Below are positions 25,460-34,667 of a DNA stretch of 64,000 bases, piece after piece (within the stretch, counting starts at the first letter, position 1; each line of letters opens with the position of its first letter). Source of the stretch: Paracoccus wurundjeri. Its GTDB lineage: Bacteria; Pseudomonadota; Alphaproteobacteria; Rhodobacterales; Rhodobacteraceae. The position numbers and the translations under genes were made by a program. The stretch is taken from NCBI RefSeq assembly GCF_030678915.1, contig NZ_JAUUTZ010000005.1:124001-188000 (forward strand), written 5' to 3'. The notes below the pieces were generated by a model. That model was not told where the DNA came from, did not search any database, and saw nothing but the letters and a program-made list of their open reading frames with translations.

Positions 25460-25957
25460 ATGTTCGGGATCACACCCCTGGGTTGGCTACACACGCTTGG
25501 AAGCCTGCCGGCCATCCCCCTTGCAATCTACATGCTTGCGCGTCACGGACGGATTGTGCCCCGATCCAATGCGGGCAAGCTTTATTTCATCTTCATGCTG
25601 ATCGGAGGGCTGACCGTTTTTCTGGTTGCAAAGCAGCCGGTGAGCAATGGCATTGCGGCCGTGACACTGATCCTGCTTTTCGCCGGCTACGGCGTTGGCC
25701 GAATTGCGGGATTGGGACGCGCCGCCCGGTATTTCGAAACCATCCTCCTGACCATCACGGTCTTCCTGCTGCTGGTGCCCTCGGTTTCCGAGACGCTGAG
25801 ACGCGTTCCGGATGGCAATCCGATTGCGGCTGACCCGGGTTCCCCGATCCTGCTGGGCGCGCTTGGTACATTGTTCGTCATGCTGATTTTGGGGCTGGTG
25901 GGGCAGATCATATATCTGCGCAGGACCGCCACACAGGTCAGCACCGTTTCGGGCTGA
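25460..25957 (+). CDS. Small multi-helix membrane protein of unknown function
   Basis: 165 residues with four hydrophobic stretches (about 6-22, 39-58, 62-80, 92-110) and a fifth near the C-terminus (133-155). I do not recognise the family confidently; a DUF2306-like or uncharacterised membrane protein is possible. AAAGGAAG (25447-25454) precedes the ATG at 25460 at a good distance. It lies about 110 bases after ohr on the same strand and may be co-expressed with it. Confidence 0.65.
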   Translation: MFGITPLGWLHTLGSLPAIPLAIYMLARHGRIVPRSNAGKLYFIFMLIGGLTVFLVAKQPVSNGIAAVTLILLFAGYGVGRIAGLGRAARYFETILLTITVFLLLVPSVSETLRRVPDGNPIAADPGSPILLGALGTLFVMLILGLVGQIIYLRRTATQVSTVSG

Positions 25958-25963
25958 CCTGTG
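25932..25963. terminator. 11-bp hairpin overlapping a stop codon between convergent genes
   Basis: CACAGGTCAGC pairs perfectly with GCTGACCTGTG across a 10-base loop, spanning the last codons and stop of the membrane-protein gene. The next gene ends 15 bases away on the other strand, so the hairpin probably acts on both transcripts. There is no clear U-tract. Confidence 0.5.
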
Positions 25964-25977
25964 CGGCTGCTGCCGGT

Positions 25978-26733
25978 TCAGATTGCCTGACCGCCCGAAA
26001 CCTCGATCCGCTGCGCGGTGACCCAGCGGTTATCGTCGGACAGCAGGCTTGCCACCATCGGGCCGATATCGTCGGGCAGGCCCACCCGGCCAAGCGCTGT
26101 CAGCCCGGCGAATTTCGCGTTGAGATCCGGATTGTCGCGCACGGCCCCATTACCGAAATCGGTCTCGATGGCGCCGGGAGCCACCGCGTTCACGGCGATG
26201 CCGCGCGCGCCCAGTTCCTGCGCCATATAGCGGGTCAGCACCTCGACCGCACCCTTCGCCGCCGCATAGGCCGAGAAACCCGGAGAGGAGAACCGCGTCA
26301 GCCCGGTCGAGAAATTGACGATCCGGCCGCCATCGGCAATCAGCGGCAACAGCGCCTGCACAAGGAAGAACACCCCCTTCACATGCACATCGAACAGGCC
26401 GTCGAACTGCGCTTCGGTCGTTTCGCCGATCGGAACGAATTCGCCGTGACCGGCATTGTTGACCAGATGATCGAAGCTGTCGCGTCCCCAGATTTTGCGC
26501 AGGCTGTCGCGCAGCGTGTCGGCAAAGGCAGGGAACGACGCCATCTCGGAGACGTCGAGTTGCAATGCCACCGCCTTCCGGCCCAGTGCCTCTATTTCCG
26601 CGACGACCTCCCCGGCCTGCGCCGCGTTGCCGCGATATGCCACGATGACATCACCGCCATGGCGGGCGATGGAAAGGGCGGTGTTGCGGCCCAGACCGCG
26701 GTTGGCGCCGGTTATCAATGCGATCTTGCTCAT
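25978..26733 (-). CDS. SDR-family oxidoreductase
   Basis: 251-residue classical short-chain dehydrogenase. Cofactor loop TGANRGLG (about 8-15), NNAG motif, catalytic Ser in NFSTG, and YAAAK active-site pair are all present. The segment VAPGAIETDFGNG is the usual substrate-loop start. AGGAA precedes the ATG at 26733; the frame extends further upstream without homology. It is divergent from an AraC regulator that probably controls it, a frequent arrangement. Substrate unknown; NADPH is likely from the Arg after the glycine loop. Confidence 0.9.
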   Translation of the reverse strand: MSKIALITGANRGLGRNTALSIARHGGDVIVAYRGNAAQAGEVVAEIEALGRKAVALQLDVSEMASFPAFADTLRDSLRKIWGRDSFDHLVNNAGHGEFVPIGETTEAQFDGLFDVHVKGVFFLVQALLPLIADGGRIVNFSTGLTRFSSPGFSAYAAAKGAVEVLTRYMAQELGARGIAVNAVAPGAIETDFGNGAVRDNPDLNAKFAGLTALGRVGLPDDIGPMVASLLSDDNRWVTAQRIEVSGGQAI

Positions 26734-26904
26734 GTCTTTTTCCTCATGTTGAGCGGATGAAAGGAAGATGGGGCAGAAAGGCGTGGCAGAGTTGCCCATT
26801 CCTCGCGCAATCTTGCCTGTTTCCGTGAAATCAGCGGATATCTCTTGCATATATGGCCGACATCCTTGCCTGATACTGCAAGCGGGTTACTCTGGGGCCA
26901 ACTG

Positions 26905-27780
26905 ATGCGCAGCCTTCTTGATCTTGTCCGCCGTCATGCCGATGGCTATGCCGACCGCTTCGGTTTCGCGCCGACGCCCTTCCCCGGGCTTGGCGTGGTG
27001 CGCATGCTGCACCCCGGCGAATTGCAGGTAACGGTGCAAAAGCCGCTGATCGCGATCTGCCTTCAGGGCCGCAAGCGTGTGATGATGGGCACATCGCGCT
27101 TTGACTATGGCGCGGGCGAGGCGCTGCTGATCACGGCGGATGTGCCGACCACCAGCCAGATCCTCGAAGCCAGCCCCGTCGTGCCCTATTACGCCCTCGC
27201 GCTAGAGCTGGACCCGGCGATTCTGCGCGCTCTGTCCGCCGAGGCTGATCTGCGCCCTGTCAATGCCGCCCCGATCCGGATCGAGCCGGCCGACCCGGAT
27301 GTGACCGATGCCGCATTGCGGCTGATGCGTCTGCTGGACCGGCCCGCCGCCTTGCCGGTGCTGGGCGAGGCGCTGCTGCGCGAGATGCATTACTGGCTCC
27401 TGACTGGCCGCCACGGCGCCGCGATCCGGGGGCTTGGGGCGGTCGACAGCCATGCCCATCGTATCGCCCGGGCAGTGGCATTGATCCGGCAGGACTATGC
27501 CCGCGCGCTTCGGATCGGGGATCTGGCGGCAGCGGCGGGGATGAGCGAATCCTCATTTCACCAGCATTTCCGCACGATCACCACCTTGTCGCCGTTGCAA
27601 TTCCAGAAGCAGCTGCGGCTGATCGAGGCCCGGCGCCTGATGCTGACGGATGGCGCGGGCATCGCACATGCCGCTCATGCGGTGGGCTATGAAAGCGTGC
27701 CGCAATTCACCCGCGATTATGGCCGCCTGTTCGGCCTGCCGCCGGGCCGCGACATGCGTGAAGCCCGGCTGAGCGCCTGA
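26905..27780 (+). CDS. AraC-family transcriptional regulator
   Basis: 291 residues. An AraC_N-type sensor domain (PGELQVTVQKPLIAICLQG near 36-54) precedes the two helix-turn-helix motifs (LRIGDLAAAAGMSESSFHQHF, split near 198-218, and HAAHAVGYESVPQFTRDYGR). It is divergent from the SDR gene and presumably activates it. The ATG at 26905 gives the standard family start; the frame is open to a TTG at 26845, which overlaps the promoter region. Confidence 0.88.
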   Translation: MRSLLDLVRRHADGYADRFGFAPTPFPGLGVVRMLHPGELQVTVQKPLIAICLQGRKRVMMGTSRFDYGAGEALLITADVPTTSQILEASPVVPYYALALELDPAILRALSAEADLRPVNAAPIRIEPADPDVTDAALRLMRLLDRPAALPVLGEALLREMHYWLLTGRHGAAIRGLGAVDSHAHRIARAVALIRQDYARALRIGDLAAAAGMSESSFHQHFRTITTLSPLQFQKQLRLIEARRLMLTDGAGIAHAAHAVGYESVPQFTRDYGRLFGLPPGRDMREARLSA

Positions 27781-27869
27781 GGCGCGACCCGGCTCACGCA
27801 TGTGGACGCGATTTTCCGGCATCATGGAATATGATGGAAGTTTACCGCTACGGCAGGCGTCAGAGAGCG

Positions 27870-29216
27870 TCACTTGCCAAGCGCCGAAAGATAGGCCGAC
27901 GACCACCAGTTGACGTCATGCCGTATAATCCCTTCGAGAAGCGCCGAATGGCGGCGGCGGCGCTCGGCAAGGTTCATATCGATCGCCTGCATCATTGCCT
28001 CGGCCAGTTCACCGGGATCATACGGATTGATAAGCAGCGCATCCTGCATTGTCTCGGCAGCACCCGCGAAATGCGACAGGATCAGGACGCCGGGATCGGA
28101 GACGTCCTGCGCCGCGACATATTCCTTGGCGACCAGATTCATGCCATCAGCCAGCGGGGTGACCAATCCGACACGTGCCTGCCGGTAAAGTCCAGCAAGT
28201 TCATATCTGGGAATCGTACGGTGAATATATCGGATCGGTGTCCAGTTCACGGTGGCGAATTCGCCGTTGATCCTGCCGGCCAAATGCTCGGTTTCTTCGC
28301 GGATGTCGCGATAGGCGGTGACTTCTTCGCGGGTCGGTGGCGCGATTTGCAGGAACGCCACCCTCTCGATCAGGTTGGGATTATTGTTCAGCATCAGTTG
28401 AAACGCGCGGAAACGCTGTGGAATACCTTTGGAATAATCCAACCTGTCCACTCCGATCATCATCTGCGAATTGGTCAGGCCGCGCATCCTGTCTTCCTCG
28501 CGGGCATCGCAGGCATCGGCGATGAAGCCCTTCGCATCGATGCCGATGGGAAAAACCCTGACTTGCACCTTGCGCCCCGAAAGACGGACGAAACCCTTTT
28601 CCAGTGGCTCGATTTCCGCAATTTGCCGTCCGCTTTCCAGAAAATTCGCTCTGTCGCGCTCTGCTTGAAAGCCGATCAGGTCGTATTCCGACAGCCAGTC
28701 GAAAAGTTCCGCCGGATTCGGCAGAGTCGAACAATCCGCCGGGCTGGGAAAGGGAATATGCAGGAAGAACCCGATACGTGCGGCCACACCCCGTTTGCGT
28801 AATTCCGACGCCAGCGGGAAAAGCTGATAATCATGCACCCAGATACGGTCGTCTTCGCGCAGATGCGGCAGCATCAATTCGGCGATACGCGCATTCACAT
28901 GACGATAGCCGTCCAGATACTCCGGCGCGATACGCATCAGATCGGCGCGGTCGTGAAAGGCTGGCCACAGCACCGAATTCGAGAAACCGAGATAATAGTT
29001 CTCATAATCCCGGGGGCCTAGATCGAAGGCCGCCCGCTGGAACGAGGCTCCGCCCTGAAAGGTTAATTCAGCCGAGGTTTTCCGGTCATGATCGCCCGAG
29101 AAACCGACCCAGAGCCCGCCGGATTGGCGCAACGCATCCTGCAAGGCGACGACCAGCCCGCCCGATGGGCTATCGCCAAGAGGGATCCGGTTCGAAACGA
29201 CGACAAGGCGTGACAT
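27870..29216 (-). CDS. otsA: Trehalose-6-phosphate synthase
   Basis: 448-residue GT20 glycosyltransferase that joins UDP-glucose and glucose-6-phosphate. Conserved blocks are VSNRIPLGDSPSGGL at the N-terminus, WVHDYQLFPLASELR, the R/K pocket in VDRLDYSKGIPQRF and the C-terminal LSHFAGAAETM. Length is that of OtsA. GAGGA lies 8 bases before the ATG at 29216. The phosphatase partner otsB is about 12 kb away at 41663-42388. A GGAAC-N16-TGTT general-stress-type promoter lies about 240 bases upstream, in line with trehalose as a stress protectant. Confidence 0.95.
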   Translation of the reverse strand: MSRLVVVSNRIPLGDSPSGGLVVALQDALRQSGGLWVGFSGDHDRKTSAELTFQGGASFQRAAFDLGPRDYENYYLGFSNSVLWPAFHDRADLMRIAPEYLDGYRHVNARIAELMLPHLREDDRIWVHDYQLFPLASELRKRGVAARIGFFLHIPFPSPADCSTLPNPAELFDWLSEYDLIGFQAERDRANFLESGRQIAEIEPLEKGFVRLSGRKVQVRVFPIGIDAKGFIADACDAREEDRMRGLTNSQMMIGVDRLDYSKGIPQRFRAFQLMLNNNPNLIERVAFLQIAPPTREEVTAYRDIREETEHLAGRINGEFATVNWTPIRYIHRTIPRYELAGLYRQARVGLVTPLADGMNLVAKEYVAAQDVSDPGVLILSHFAGAAETMQDALLINPYDPGELAEAMMQAIDMNLAERRRRHSALLEGIIRHDVNWWSSAYLSALGK

Positions 29217-30158
29217 CCGTCTATTCCTCACTGGGTTGCAGAGCGATGTTATTTCGGGCGGATTCTTATCGAAATCAATAAGCTGAGCGAAATTCCAGTC
29301 CCTTCCGGATCAAATCATATACGTCACCGCACAGCAAGCCGCACCGGGCATCGTCCGGCCTCATCGGCAGATCACGGTCAGAAGACGCTATATCGGTCGT
29401 AACGAATACCGCCCTGCGGTTGAGGCGGCAAAACAGGTTGCACGGTACAAACTAAACAGAAACGGAGTAACGATGTTCCCGTGAAAATCCTCGTGCCGGG
29501 CCGGACTCCGCGCCAAACCCCTACGGGTTTCTGACGGAAACATCGGGGCGAGGGAGGGTGACAGGTCCGACTTCTATCCCTGTGGCGACAACATCATTTC
29601 GCCGGACAAGATCTGATGAGCAGATCGTTATCCATACGCGGCCAGCAGATGCGCCAGAGACAGACATCGCATTTCCCTTTGGATACCCGGATGGCGCGCC
29701 GGGATCGCAGCGCGATCCTGAAGTCAGGCAGGAGGGACCAACGACCTGGCCGGCCGACTTCATGCCGACGGCCATCCGGGTCCGAAACAACGCGACGGAT
29801 ACAACATCTCCGGTCAAGTCACGAGGGTCAGAGGCCGACCTGGCCGAACAGGGAACATCATGTTGCGATCCGAATGTCTCGATGTCGTTCCGGTCGTGCT
29901 GAAACCTCAGGCGCCGAAGATTGTTCCAGACAGGCGCAACTTCCTGACGGGCTCAGGTTTTTCGCCGCTGCATCCGTTATCCGGGTCTCCGCGCCGGCAG
30001 AGTTAGGCGGATGGTCTGGATTGCGGCGCTGCCTTGGGTGTTGCAGGCTTGGCGAATGACAGATCATCGGCCCCTGACGGCTGAAACCTTCCGGATCGCA
30101 ATGGCCGGATCGCTACCGACGGATCGGAACAGCCTGCCGAACAATACGAGGATATGAT
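29217..30158. other. Long intergenic region between otsA and ndh
   Basis: 942 bases between divergent genes. It contains the EcfG-type promoter of otsA (29455-29479). Several short open frames exist on both strands between 29520 and 30006, but none shows a recognisable domain or a consistent coding frame. The stretch may be decayed sequence. No hairpin with a U-tract was noticed. Confidence 0.5.
29455..29479 (-). promoter_or_regulatory. EcfG-type general-stress promoter for otsA
   Basis: On the minus strand this reads GGAAC-N16-TGTT, the -35/-10 pattern recognised by the alphaproteobacterial general-stress sigma factor. It implies a leader of about 240 bases to the otsA start. Eight other copies with the same spacing lie in the next 15 kb. 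Confidence 0.6.
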
Positions 30159-31430
30159 ATGCGCCAGAAAATCGTCGTGATCGGAGCGGGTTTCGCAGGT
30201 CTTGAGCTTGTCTCGAGGCTGAAAGGCACGGATTGCGATATCACCCTGATCGACCGCCGCAACCATCACCTGTTTCAGCCGCTGCTGTATCAGGTCGCGA
30301 CAACGGTCCTGTCCACCGCCGAGGTCGCCTGGCCGGTTCGCCGCCTGTTTCGCAAGCGGAAGGACGTGACGACCCTGATGGCCGATGTGACCGATATCGA
30401 TCGTATGCGGAAAAAGGTGATTTGCGCGGATGGCACCAAGGTGGATTATGATTGGCTCGCGGTGGCCACGGGCGCGGGGCATACCTATTTCGGGCATGAC
30501 GAATGGGAAAGATTTGCGCCGGGGCTGAAGACGCTCGAAGACGCCACCACGATCCGCCGCCATCTGTTGCAGGCATTCGAAAAGGCCGAACTCACGGGCG
30601 ACGATGCTGAACGGCAGGCATTGCTGACATTCGTCATCATCGGCGCGGGACCGACCGGGGTCGAACTGGCCGGCAGCATAGCCGAACTGTGCCACCGCGT
30701 CCTGCCATCGGATTTCCGGCGTATCGATACCCGCGCCACCCGTATCATCCTTGTCGAGGCGGGCGACCGCATTCTGGCCGGTTTCGATCCGAAACTGTCT
30801 GAATATGCGGCCTCGGCGCTTCAGCAGCGGGGGGTTCAGGTCAGGACCGGCGCGCAAGTCACCGATATCACGGCCGAAGGCGTCAGGATCGGCGATGCTT
30901 TCCTGCAATCCCGAACGGTACTTTGGGCCGCAGGGGTCCGCGCCTCGCCCGCCGCCGAGTGGCTGGGCGCCGAAACCGACCGCGCGGGCCGCGCAAAGGT
31001 AAGCGAAACCCTGCGGTTGCCCGACGATCCATCCGTTTTCGTTCTGGGCGACACCGCGCATATCGTCAGTGCGGGTTCGATGGTTCCAGGCGTCGCGCCC
31101 GCCGCCAAACAGCAGGGCGCTTATGCCGCCAGAGTCATCAGGGCGGCGTTACGTGGGAAACCCGCCCCGCCGCCATTCCGCTACCGGCATCAGGGCGATC
31201 TGGCGACGATCGGACGAAACGCGGCGATCATCGATCTGGGCAGGCTCACCCTGTCGGGACGTCTGGCATGGTGGGTCTGGGGAATATCCCATATCTATTT
31301 CCTGATCGGGACCCGCTCGCGCATTTTCGTTGCGCTAAGCTGGCTCTGGAGTTTTCTGACACGGCAGAATTCGGGCAGGCTCATCACCCAATCCGACAAG
31401 GTCGTGCCGCGGAACGACAGGCAAAGCTGA
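30159..31430 (+). CDS. ndh: Type II NADH dehydrogenase (NDH-2)
   Basis: 423-residue FAD protein that passes electrons from NADH to quinone without pumping protons. The FAD loop GAGFAGLEL is at the N-terminus, the NADH-binding GAGPTGVELAGSIAEL near 163-178, and the second FAD motif VLGDTAHI near 295. A hydrophobic, basic C-terminal segment (YFLIGTRSRIFVALSW) serves as the membrane anchor, as in other NDH-2 enzymes. GAGGA precedes the ATG. No EcfG-type promoter was seen immediately upstream, unlike its neighbours. Confidence 0.92.
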   Translation: MRQKIVVIGAGFAGLELVSRLKGTDCDITLIDRRNHHLFQPLLYQVATTVLSTAEVAWPVRRLFRKRKDVTTLMADVTDIDRMRKKVICADGTKVDYDWLAVATGAGHTYFGHDEWERFAPGLKTLEDATTIRRHLLQAFEKAELTGDDAERQALLTFVIIGAGPTGVELAGSIAELCHRVLPSDFRRIDTRATRIILVEAGDRILAGFDPKLSEYAASALQQRGVQVRTGAQVTDITAEGVRIGDAFLQSRTVLWAAGVRASPAAEWLGAETDRAGRAKVSETLRLPDDPSVFVLGDTAHIVSAGSMVPGVAPAAKQQGAYAARVIRAALRGKPAPPPFRYRHQGDLATIGRNAAIIDLGRLTLSGRLAWWVWGISHIYFLIGTRSRIFVALSWLWSFLTRQNSGRLITQSDKVVPRNDRQS

Positions 31431-31467
31431 GCTTTCGCCAACCACTTGACGGCCAGTGGCAGGCAAG

Positions 31468-31492
31468 GGAACAAATTCCACGGCATGAGGTT
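31468..31492 (+). promoter_or_regulatory. EcfG-type general-stress promoter for the TIGR02587/TIGR02588 pair
   Basis: GGAAC at 31468-31472 and GGTT at 31489-31492 are separated by exactly 16 bases, 36 bases before the TIGR02587 start. It follows the ndh stop (31430), so the two membrane proteins probably form a separate stress-induced unit. Confidence 0.65.
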
Positions 31493-31527
31493 TCACCTCT
31501 GCATCGCGACATGAGGCTTGCAATCCG

Positions 31528-32355
31528 ATGAACTCGCTTCCGGTCGACCCCCACAATCAACGCGCCTTGCGGGATATGGGCCGGGCGGCGGCTGGTGCGC
31601 TGCTTTTCTCGCTGCCGATGCTGATGACAATGGAGCTTTGGTATATCGCGCTCTATATCGAGCGATGGAAGCTGCTCTTGTTCCTGTTCTCGTCATTTCC
31701 CCTGCTGATCCTGCTGTCGCGGATGATCGGGTTTGAAAAGACCACGGGCTGGTCCGAAGCCATCAAAGACAGTATGGTCGCGGTCGGCATCTCGTTCTCG
31801 ACCTGTTTCGTCATTCTGTTCCTGCTGGGTGTCCTGTCCTCCGATCTGAATCTGGACAACCTGACCGCCGCGGTCGCGGTGCAACTGGTTCCGGCCTCGA
31901 TCGGCGCCTTGCTGGCCCGCAGCCAGCTTGGCGTCGAAAAGGCCGAGGACAACGAACGACCGGAAAGCTATTCGCGCGAATTGTTCCTGATGGCGGTCGG
32001 TGCCCTGTTTCTTGCATTCAATGTTGCCCCCACGGAAGAAACGCTGCTTATCTCTTACAAGATCACCTATCTGCATACGCTTGCCATCCTTGCCGTCTCG
32101 CTTCTGATCATGCATGGCTTCGTGTTTTCGCTTGGCTTCGCAGGTGGCCGCGAACTGACGGATGAACTGACCACGCCCCGCGCGTTTCTGTTCTTCACGT
32201 TGCCCGGATATGTGATCTCGGCTCTGCTCAGCCTCTATCTGCTGTGGATCTTCGGCTCGCTGGATGGATTGGCGCCGGGCGCGATAAGCAAGGCGGTTGT
32301 CGTGCAGGCCCTGCCCGCCTCGATCGGCGCTGCCGCGGCGCGGCTGATCCTGTGA
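31528..32355 (+). CDS. TIGR02587-family integral membrane protein
   Basis: 275 residues with about seven hydrophobic helices and two internal similar-looking segments (AVQLVPASIGALLARSQL and VVQALPASIGAAAARLIL, which share the core VPASIGA/LPASIGA pattern). This matches the TIGR02587 family, whose members are normally paired with TIGR02588 proteins, as here. Function is unknown. The pattern repeat suggests an internal duplication. The start follows GAGG at a somewhat long distance, and 11 bases separate its stop from the next gene. Confidence 0.8.
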   Translation: MNSLPVDPHNQRALRDMGRAAAGALLFSLPMLMTMELWYIALYIERWKLLLFLFSSFPLLILLSRMIGFEKTTGWSEAIKDSMVAVGISFSTCFVILFLLGVLSSDLNLDNLTAAVAVQLVPASIGALLARSQLGVEKAEDNERPESYSRELFLMAVGALFLAFNVAPTEETLLISYKITYLHTLAILAVSLLIMHGFVFSLGFAGGRELTDELTTPRAFLFFTLPGYVISALLSLYLLWIFGSLDGLAPGAISKAVVVQALPASIGAAAARLIL

Positions 32356-32366
32356 CGGAGGAAAAG

Positions 32367-32759
32367 ATGGCTGACAACAGCAAGAGAGATTCCAGACAAA
32401 AGCCGCTGGCCGAGACGGTCGTCGGCATCTTGTCCGCCGTGCTGGTCTTTGCGTTCGTGATCTTTCTGGCCCATCAGGCCATCACCGGCGACAGGTCTCC
32501 GCCTGACCTTGAGGCCATCCCTGAAACCGCGCTGCGGCAAGAGGGCAAGACGCTGCTCAGGGTGAAAATCGTCAATCGCGGCGAAAGGGCCGCCGCCGAT
32601 GTCACGGTCCGGGCGGAAATGCCCAAGGGTCCCGGCCGGGAGATCCGCTTTGACTATGTTGCCGCAGGATCGAGCCAGAGCGGAGCTTTTCTTTTCGACA
32701 GCCCGGATGTGGCGGCAGAAGATATTCGCCTGAGCATTTACGGTTTCGTCGAACCCTGA
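32367..32759 (+). CDS. TIGR02588-family protein (single TM, periplasmic Ig-like tail)
   Basis: 130 residues. One helix at about 16-40 (VVGILSAVLVFAFVIFLAH) is followed by a C-terminal beta-rich domain (LRVKIVNRGERAAADVTVRAEM) resembling a CARDB-like fold. This is the TIGR02588 partner of the upstream protein; both are of unknown function. CGGAGG (32356-32361) provides the ribosome site for the ATG at 32367; the open frame begins earlier, inside the upstream gene, and is not used. Confidence 0.82.
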   Translation: MADNSKRDSRQKPLAETVVGILSAVLVFAFVIFLAHQAITGDRSPPDLEAIPETALRQEGKTLLRVKIVNRGERAAADVTVRAEMPKGPGREIRFDYVAAGSSQSGAFLFDSPDVAAEDIRLSIYGFVEP

Positions 32760-32832
32760 TCGCGCATCGTTCCGGCATCCGATCCGCCGCTAGCGCGCGC
32801 CCGGTCATCGCAGGACGCAAATAACCGGTATG

Positions 32833-32857
32833 GGAACATGATCGCGCCTTACCGGTT
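32833..32857 (+). promoter_or_regulatory. EcfG-type general-stress promoter for the SDR gene
   Basis: GGAAC at 32833-32837 and GGTT at 32854-32857 with a 16-base spacer, on the plus strand. It lies 122 bases before the SDR start at 32980. Confidence 0.62.
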
Positions 32858-32979
32858 TCCGGCGCAGCGTCCGGGAAAACGACAGGACGCGCCGACATGT
32901 CCTTCATGTGACGGATGCGGCGGCTGTAGCCACGCTTTTTGCCCGCAGCCGCATCGGCAAAACGGAATTGGAGAAAACG

Positions 32980-33852
32980 ATGCAAAGCCATCCTCAGGAA
33001 AAGCACATTCATCCGCCCCTGCCCGAACAGCAACAGGAAATGCCCGGTCTGACCGAAGAGATGACCCCTCGTCCCGACCACGGCGAGGAAAGCTATCGCG
33101 GCAGCGGCAGGCTGGAGGACAAGGTGGCCATCATCACCGGCGCGGATTCGGGGATCGGCCGGGCAGTCGCCATAGCTTTTGCGCGTGAAGGGGCGGATGT
33201 CGTCATCAATTACCTTGAAGAGGATAATGACGCGCGGGAAACCGCCCGCTGGGTCGAGAAGGCCGGGCGCAAGGCGCTGGTGGCGCGGGGCGATATCTCG
33301 GATCAGGCTTTTGCGCGAACGCTTATCGACAGGACCATTGCGGAATGGGGCCGCCTTGATATCCTCGTGAACAATGCCGCCCATCAGGCGACATTCGAAC
33401 GGCTGGAGGATATCACGGCCGAGGAATGGGAACTGACCTTCCGCACGAATATCCATGCCATGTTTTACCTCTGCCAAGCGGCGCTAAAACATATGAAACC
33501 GGGATCGGCCATCATCAATACATCCTCGATCAATGCAACCAGCCCGTCGCCCACGCTGCTGGCCTATGCCACGACGAAAGGCGCAATCGCCAATTTCACC
33601 GCCGGACTCGCGGGGCTTCTTGCCGATCGGGGAATCCGCGTCAATGCGGTTGCTCCGGGGCCGATATGGACGCCGCTGATCCCATCGACCATGCCCCCCG
33701 AAAAGGTCAGGAATTTCGGCAGGAACACCCCGATGAAACGCCCGGGGCAGCCCGCAGAACTGGCCGCGACCTATGTGCTGCTTGCCTCCCCGGAATCGAG
33801 TTATACGACCGGTGCGCTCTATGAGGTGACAGGCGGCCGGGCAATGCTATGA
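32980..33852 (+). CDS. SDR-family oxidoreductase of the YhdF/GsiB glucose-dehydrogenase-like subgroup
   Basis: 290 residues. A polar N-terminal extension (QSHPQEKHIHPPLPEQQQ, about 2-19) precedes the SDR core: TGADSGIG (about 51-58), NNAAH, the Ser-Tyr-Lys centre (TSSINAT, YATTKG) and a PGPIWTPL substrate loop. The extended N-terminus is characteristic of stress-induced SDRs such as YhdF/YghA-type enzymes, often SigB- or RpoS-controlled in other bacteria. GGAGAAA precedes the ATG at 32980. Substrate unknown. Confidence 0.88.
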   Translation: MQSHPQEKHIHPPLPEQQQEMPGLTEEMTPRPDHGEESYRGSGRLEDKVAIITGADSGIGRAVAIAFAREGADVVINYLEEDNDARETARWVEKAGRKALVARGDISDQAFARTLIDRTIAEWGRLDILVNNAAHQATFERLEDITAEEWELTFRTNIHAMFYLCQAALKHMKPGSAIINTSSINATSPSPTLLAYATTKGAIANFTAGLAGLLADRGIRVNAVAPGPIWTPLIPSTMPPEKVRNFGRNTPMKRPGQPAELAATYVLLASPESSYTTGALYEVTGGRAML

Positions 33853-33985
33853 CGCCAGAGCCGCGCGGTTGCGGGCAATTCCGGCCGCGCGGTGATCCGG
33901 CCGTGCCCCGCCATGGGCGCTTTTTCCCATTGTCGTCACGCATGGCGCAGCAGCGCCATGCGAACGGTGAGACGGCCGGCTGCAA

Positions 33986-34486
33986 TCAACCCACAGCTTC
34001 GACAGCTTCCTGATTTGCGGATTTGTCGGCTATGCCCGTCAGTTTTTCGTCGGCGGCAGATTCCTCGTCCAGGGTTCTGGACAGCAAGTCCTCGGCTTCC
34101 GACAGACCCAGCATCCCGGCCCAGCGTTTCAGGGTTCCGTAGCGGGTGATTTCGTAATGTTCGACGGCCTGCGCCGCGGAAATCAGCCCGGCATCCAGCG
34201 CCGGAGAATCCTTGAAGGACTGCATGATCTCTTCGCCTTCCTCGATGATGCCGTCGATGGCAGGGCAGGTTTTTCCGCGCGCCTGCTTGTCGATCAATGC
34301 GAAGACGTTCTGAAGGCGTTCCACATGGGTCTCGGTTTCCTCGCGATGCGCTTCGAAAGCCGAGCGCAGCTTGTCGGACTGCGCGCCGCGCGCCATCTTG
34401 GGCAATGCCTTCAGAATCTGACGTTCGGCATAATAGATGTCCCGGAGCGTATCATGAAACAGATCGTCAAGTGCCTTGGTCTTCAT
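33986..34486 (-). CDS. YciE-like ferritin-fold stress protein (DUF892)
   Basis: 166 residues. The N-terminus has the DUF892 signature DLFHDTLRDIYYAERQILKAL (split at 8-28), with ferritin-like Glu and His ligands (YAERQ, EETETHVERL, EHYEI). These proteins form small dimers with a diiron-like site and respond to osmotic and general stress. AAAGGAA precedes the ATG at 34486; the earlier in-frame Met codons are not supported. A GGAAC-N16-GGTT promoter lies 50 bases upstream. Confidence 0.9.
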   Translation of the reverse strand: MKTKALDDLFHDTLRDIYYAERQILKALPKMARGAQSDKLRSAFEAHREETETHVERLQNVFALIDKQARGKTCPAIDGIIEEGEEIMQSFKDSPALDAGLISAAQAVEHYEITRYGTLKRWAGMLGLSEAEDLLSRTLDEESAADEKLTGIADKSANQEAVEAVG

Positions 34487-34534
34487 CGGAGTTTCCTTTC
34501 GTTTTGGCCGCCATTGGTGGCGGACGGCCAGACA

Positions 34535-34559
34535 AACCGGAAAATCCGCAGGATGTTCC
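34535..34559 (-). promoter_or_regulatory. EcfG-type general-stress promoter for the YciE-like gene
   Basis: On the minus strand: GGAAC-N16-GGTT (complement of 34535-34559). It ends about 50 bases before the ATG at 34486. Confidence 0.65.
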
Positions 34560-34667
34560 TGGCCGTCGTCACAAACCGGCATCTGTGCTCCCAAGACGAT
34601 CAGCAAGGGCATTCGGGGTCAGCCGGATATATGCCCACCCGGAGTTTCCGGCGGCACGCAAAACCCG

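Noticed and set aside
27870-29216. A longer otsA start at 29231
   Set aside because: The extra residues lack homology, while the ATG at 29216 has GAGGA at the right distance.
29860-30006. A 48-codon plus-strand frame with AGGGA ahead of its ATG
   Set aside because: It might be a small gene, but no domain or conserved pattern was visible and neighbouring short frames look equally random.
30125-30150. A GGAAC before ndh (GGAAC at about 30126)
   Set aside because: The 16-base downstream position reads CGAG, not (N)GTT; ndh was left without a stress promoter.
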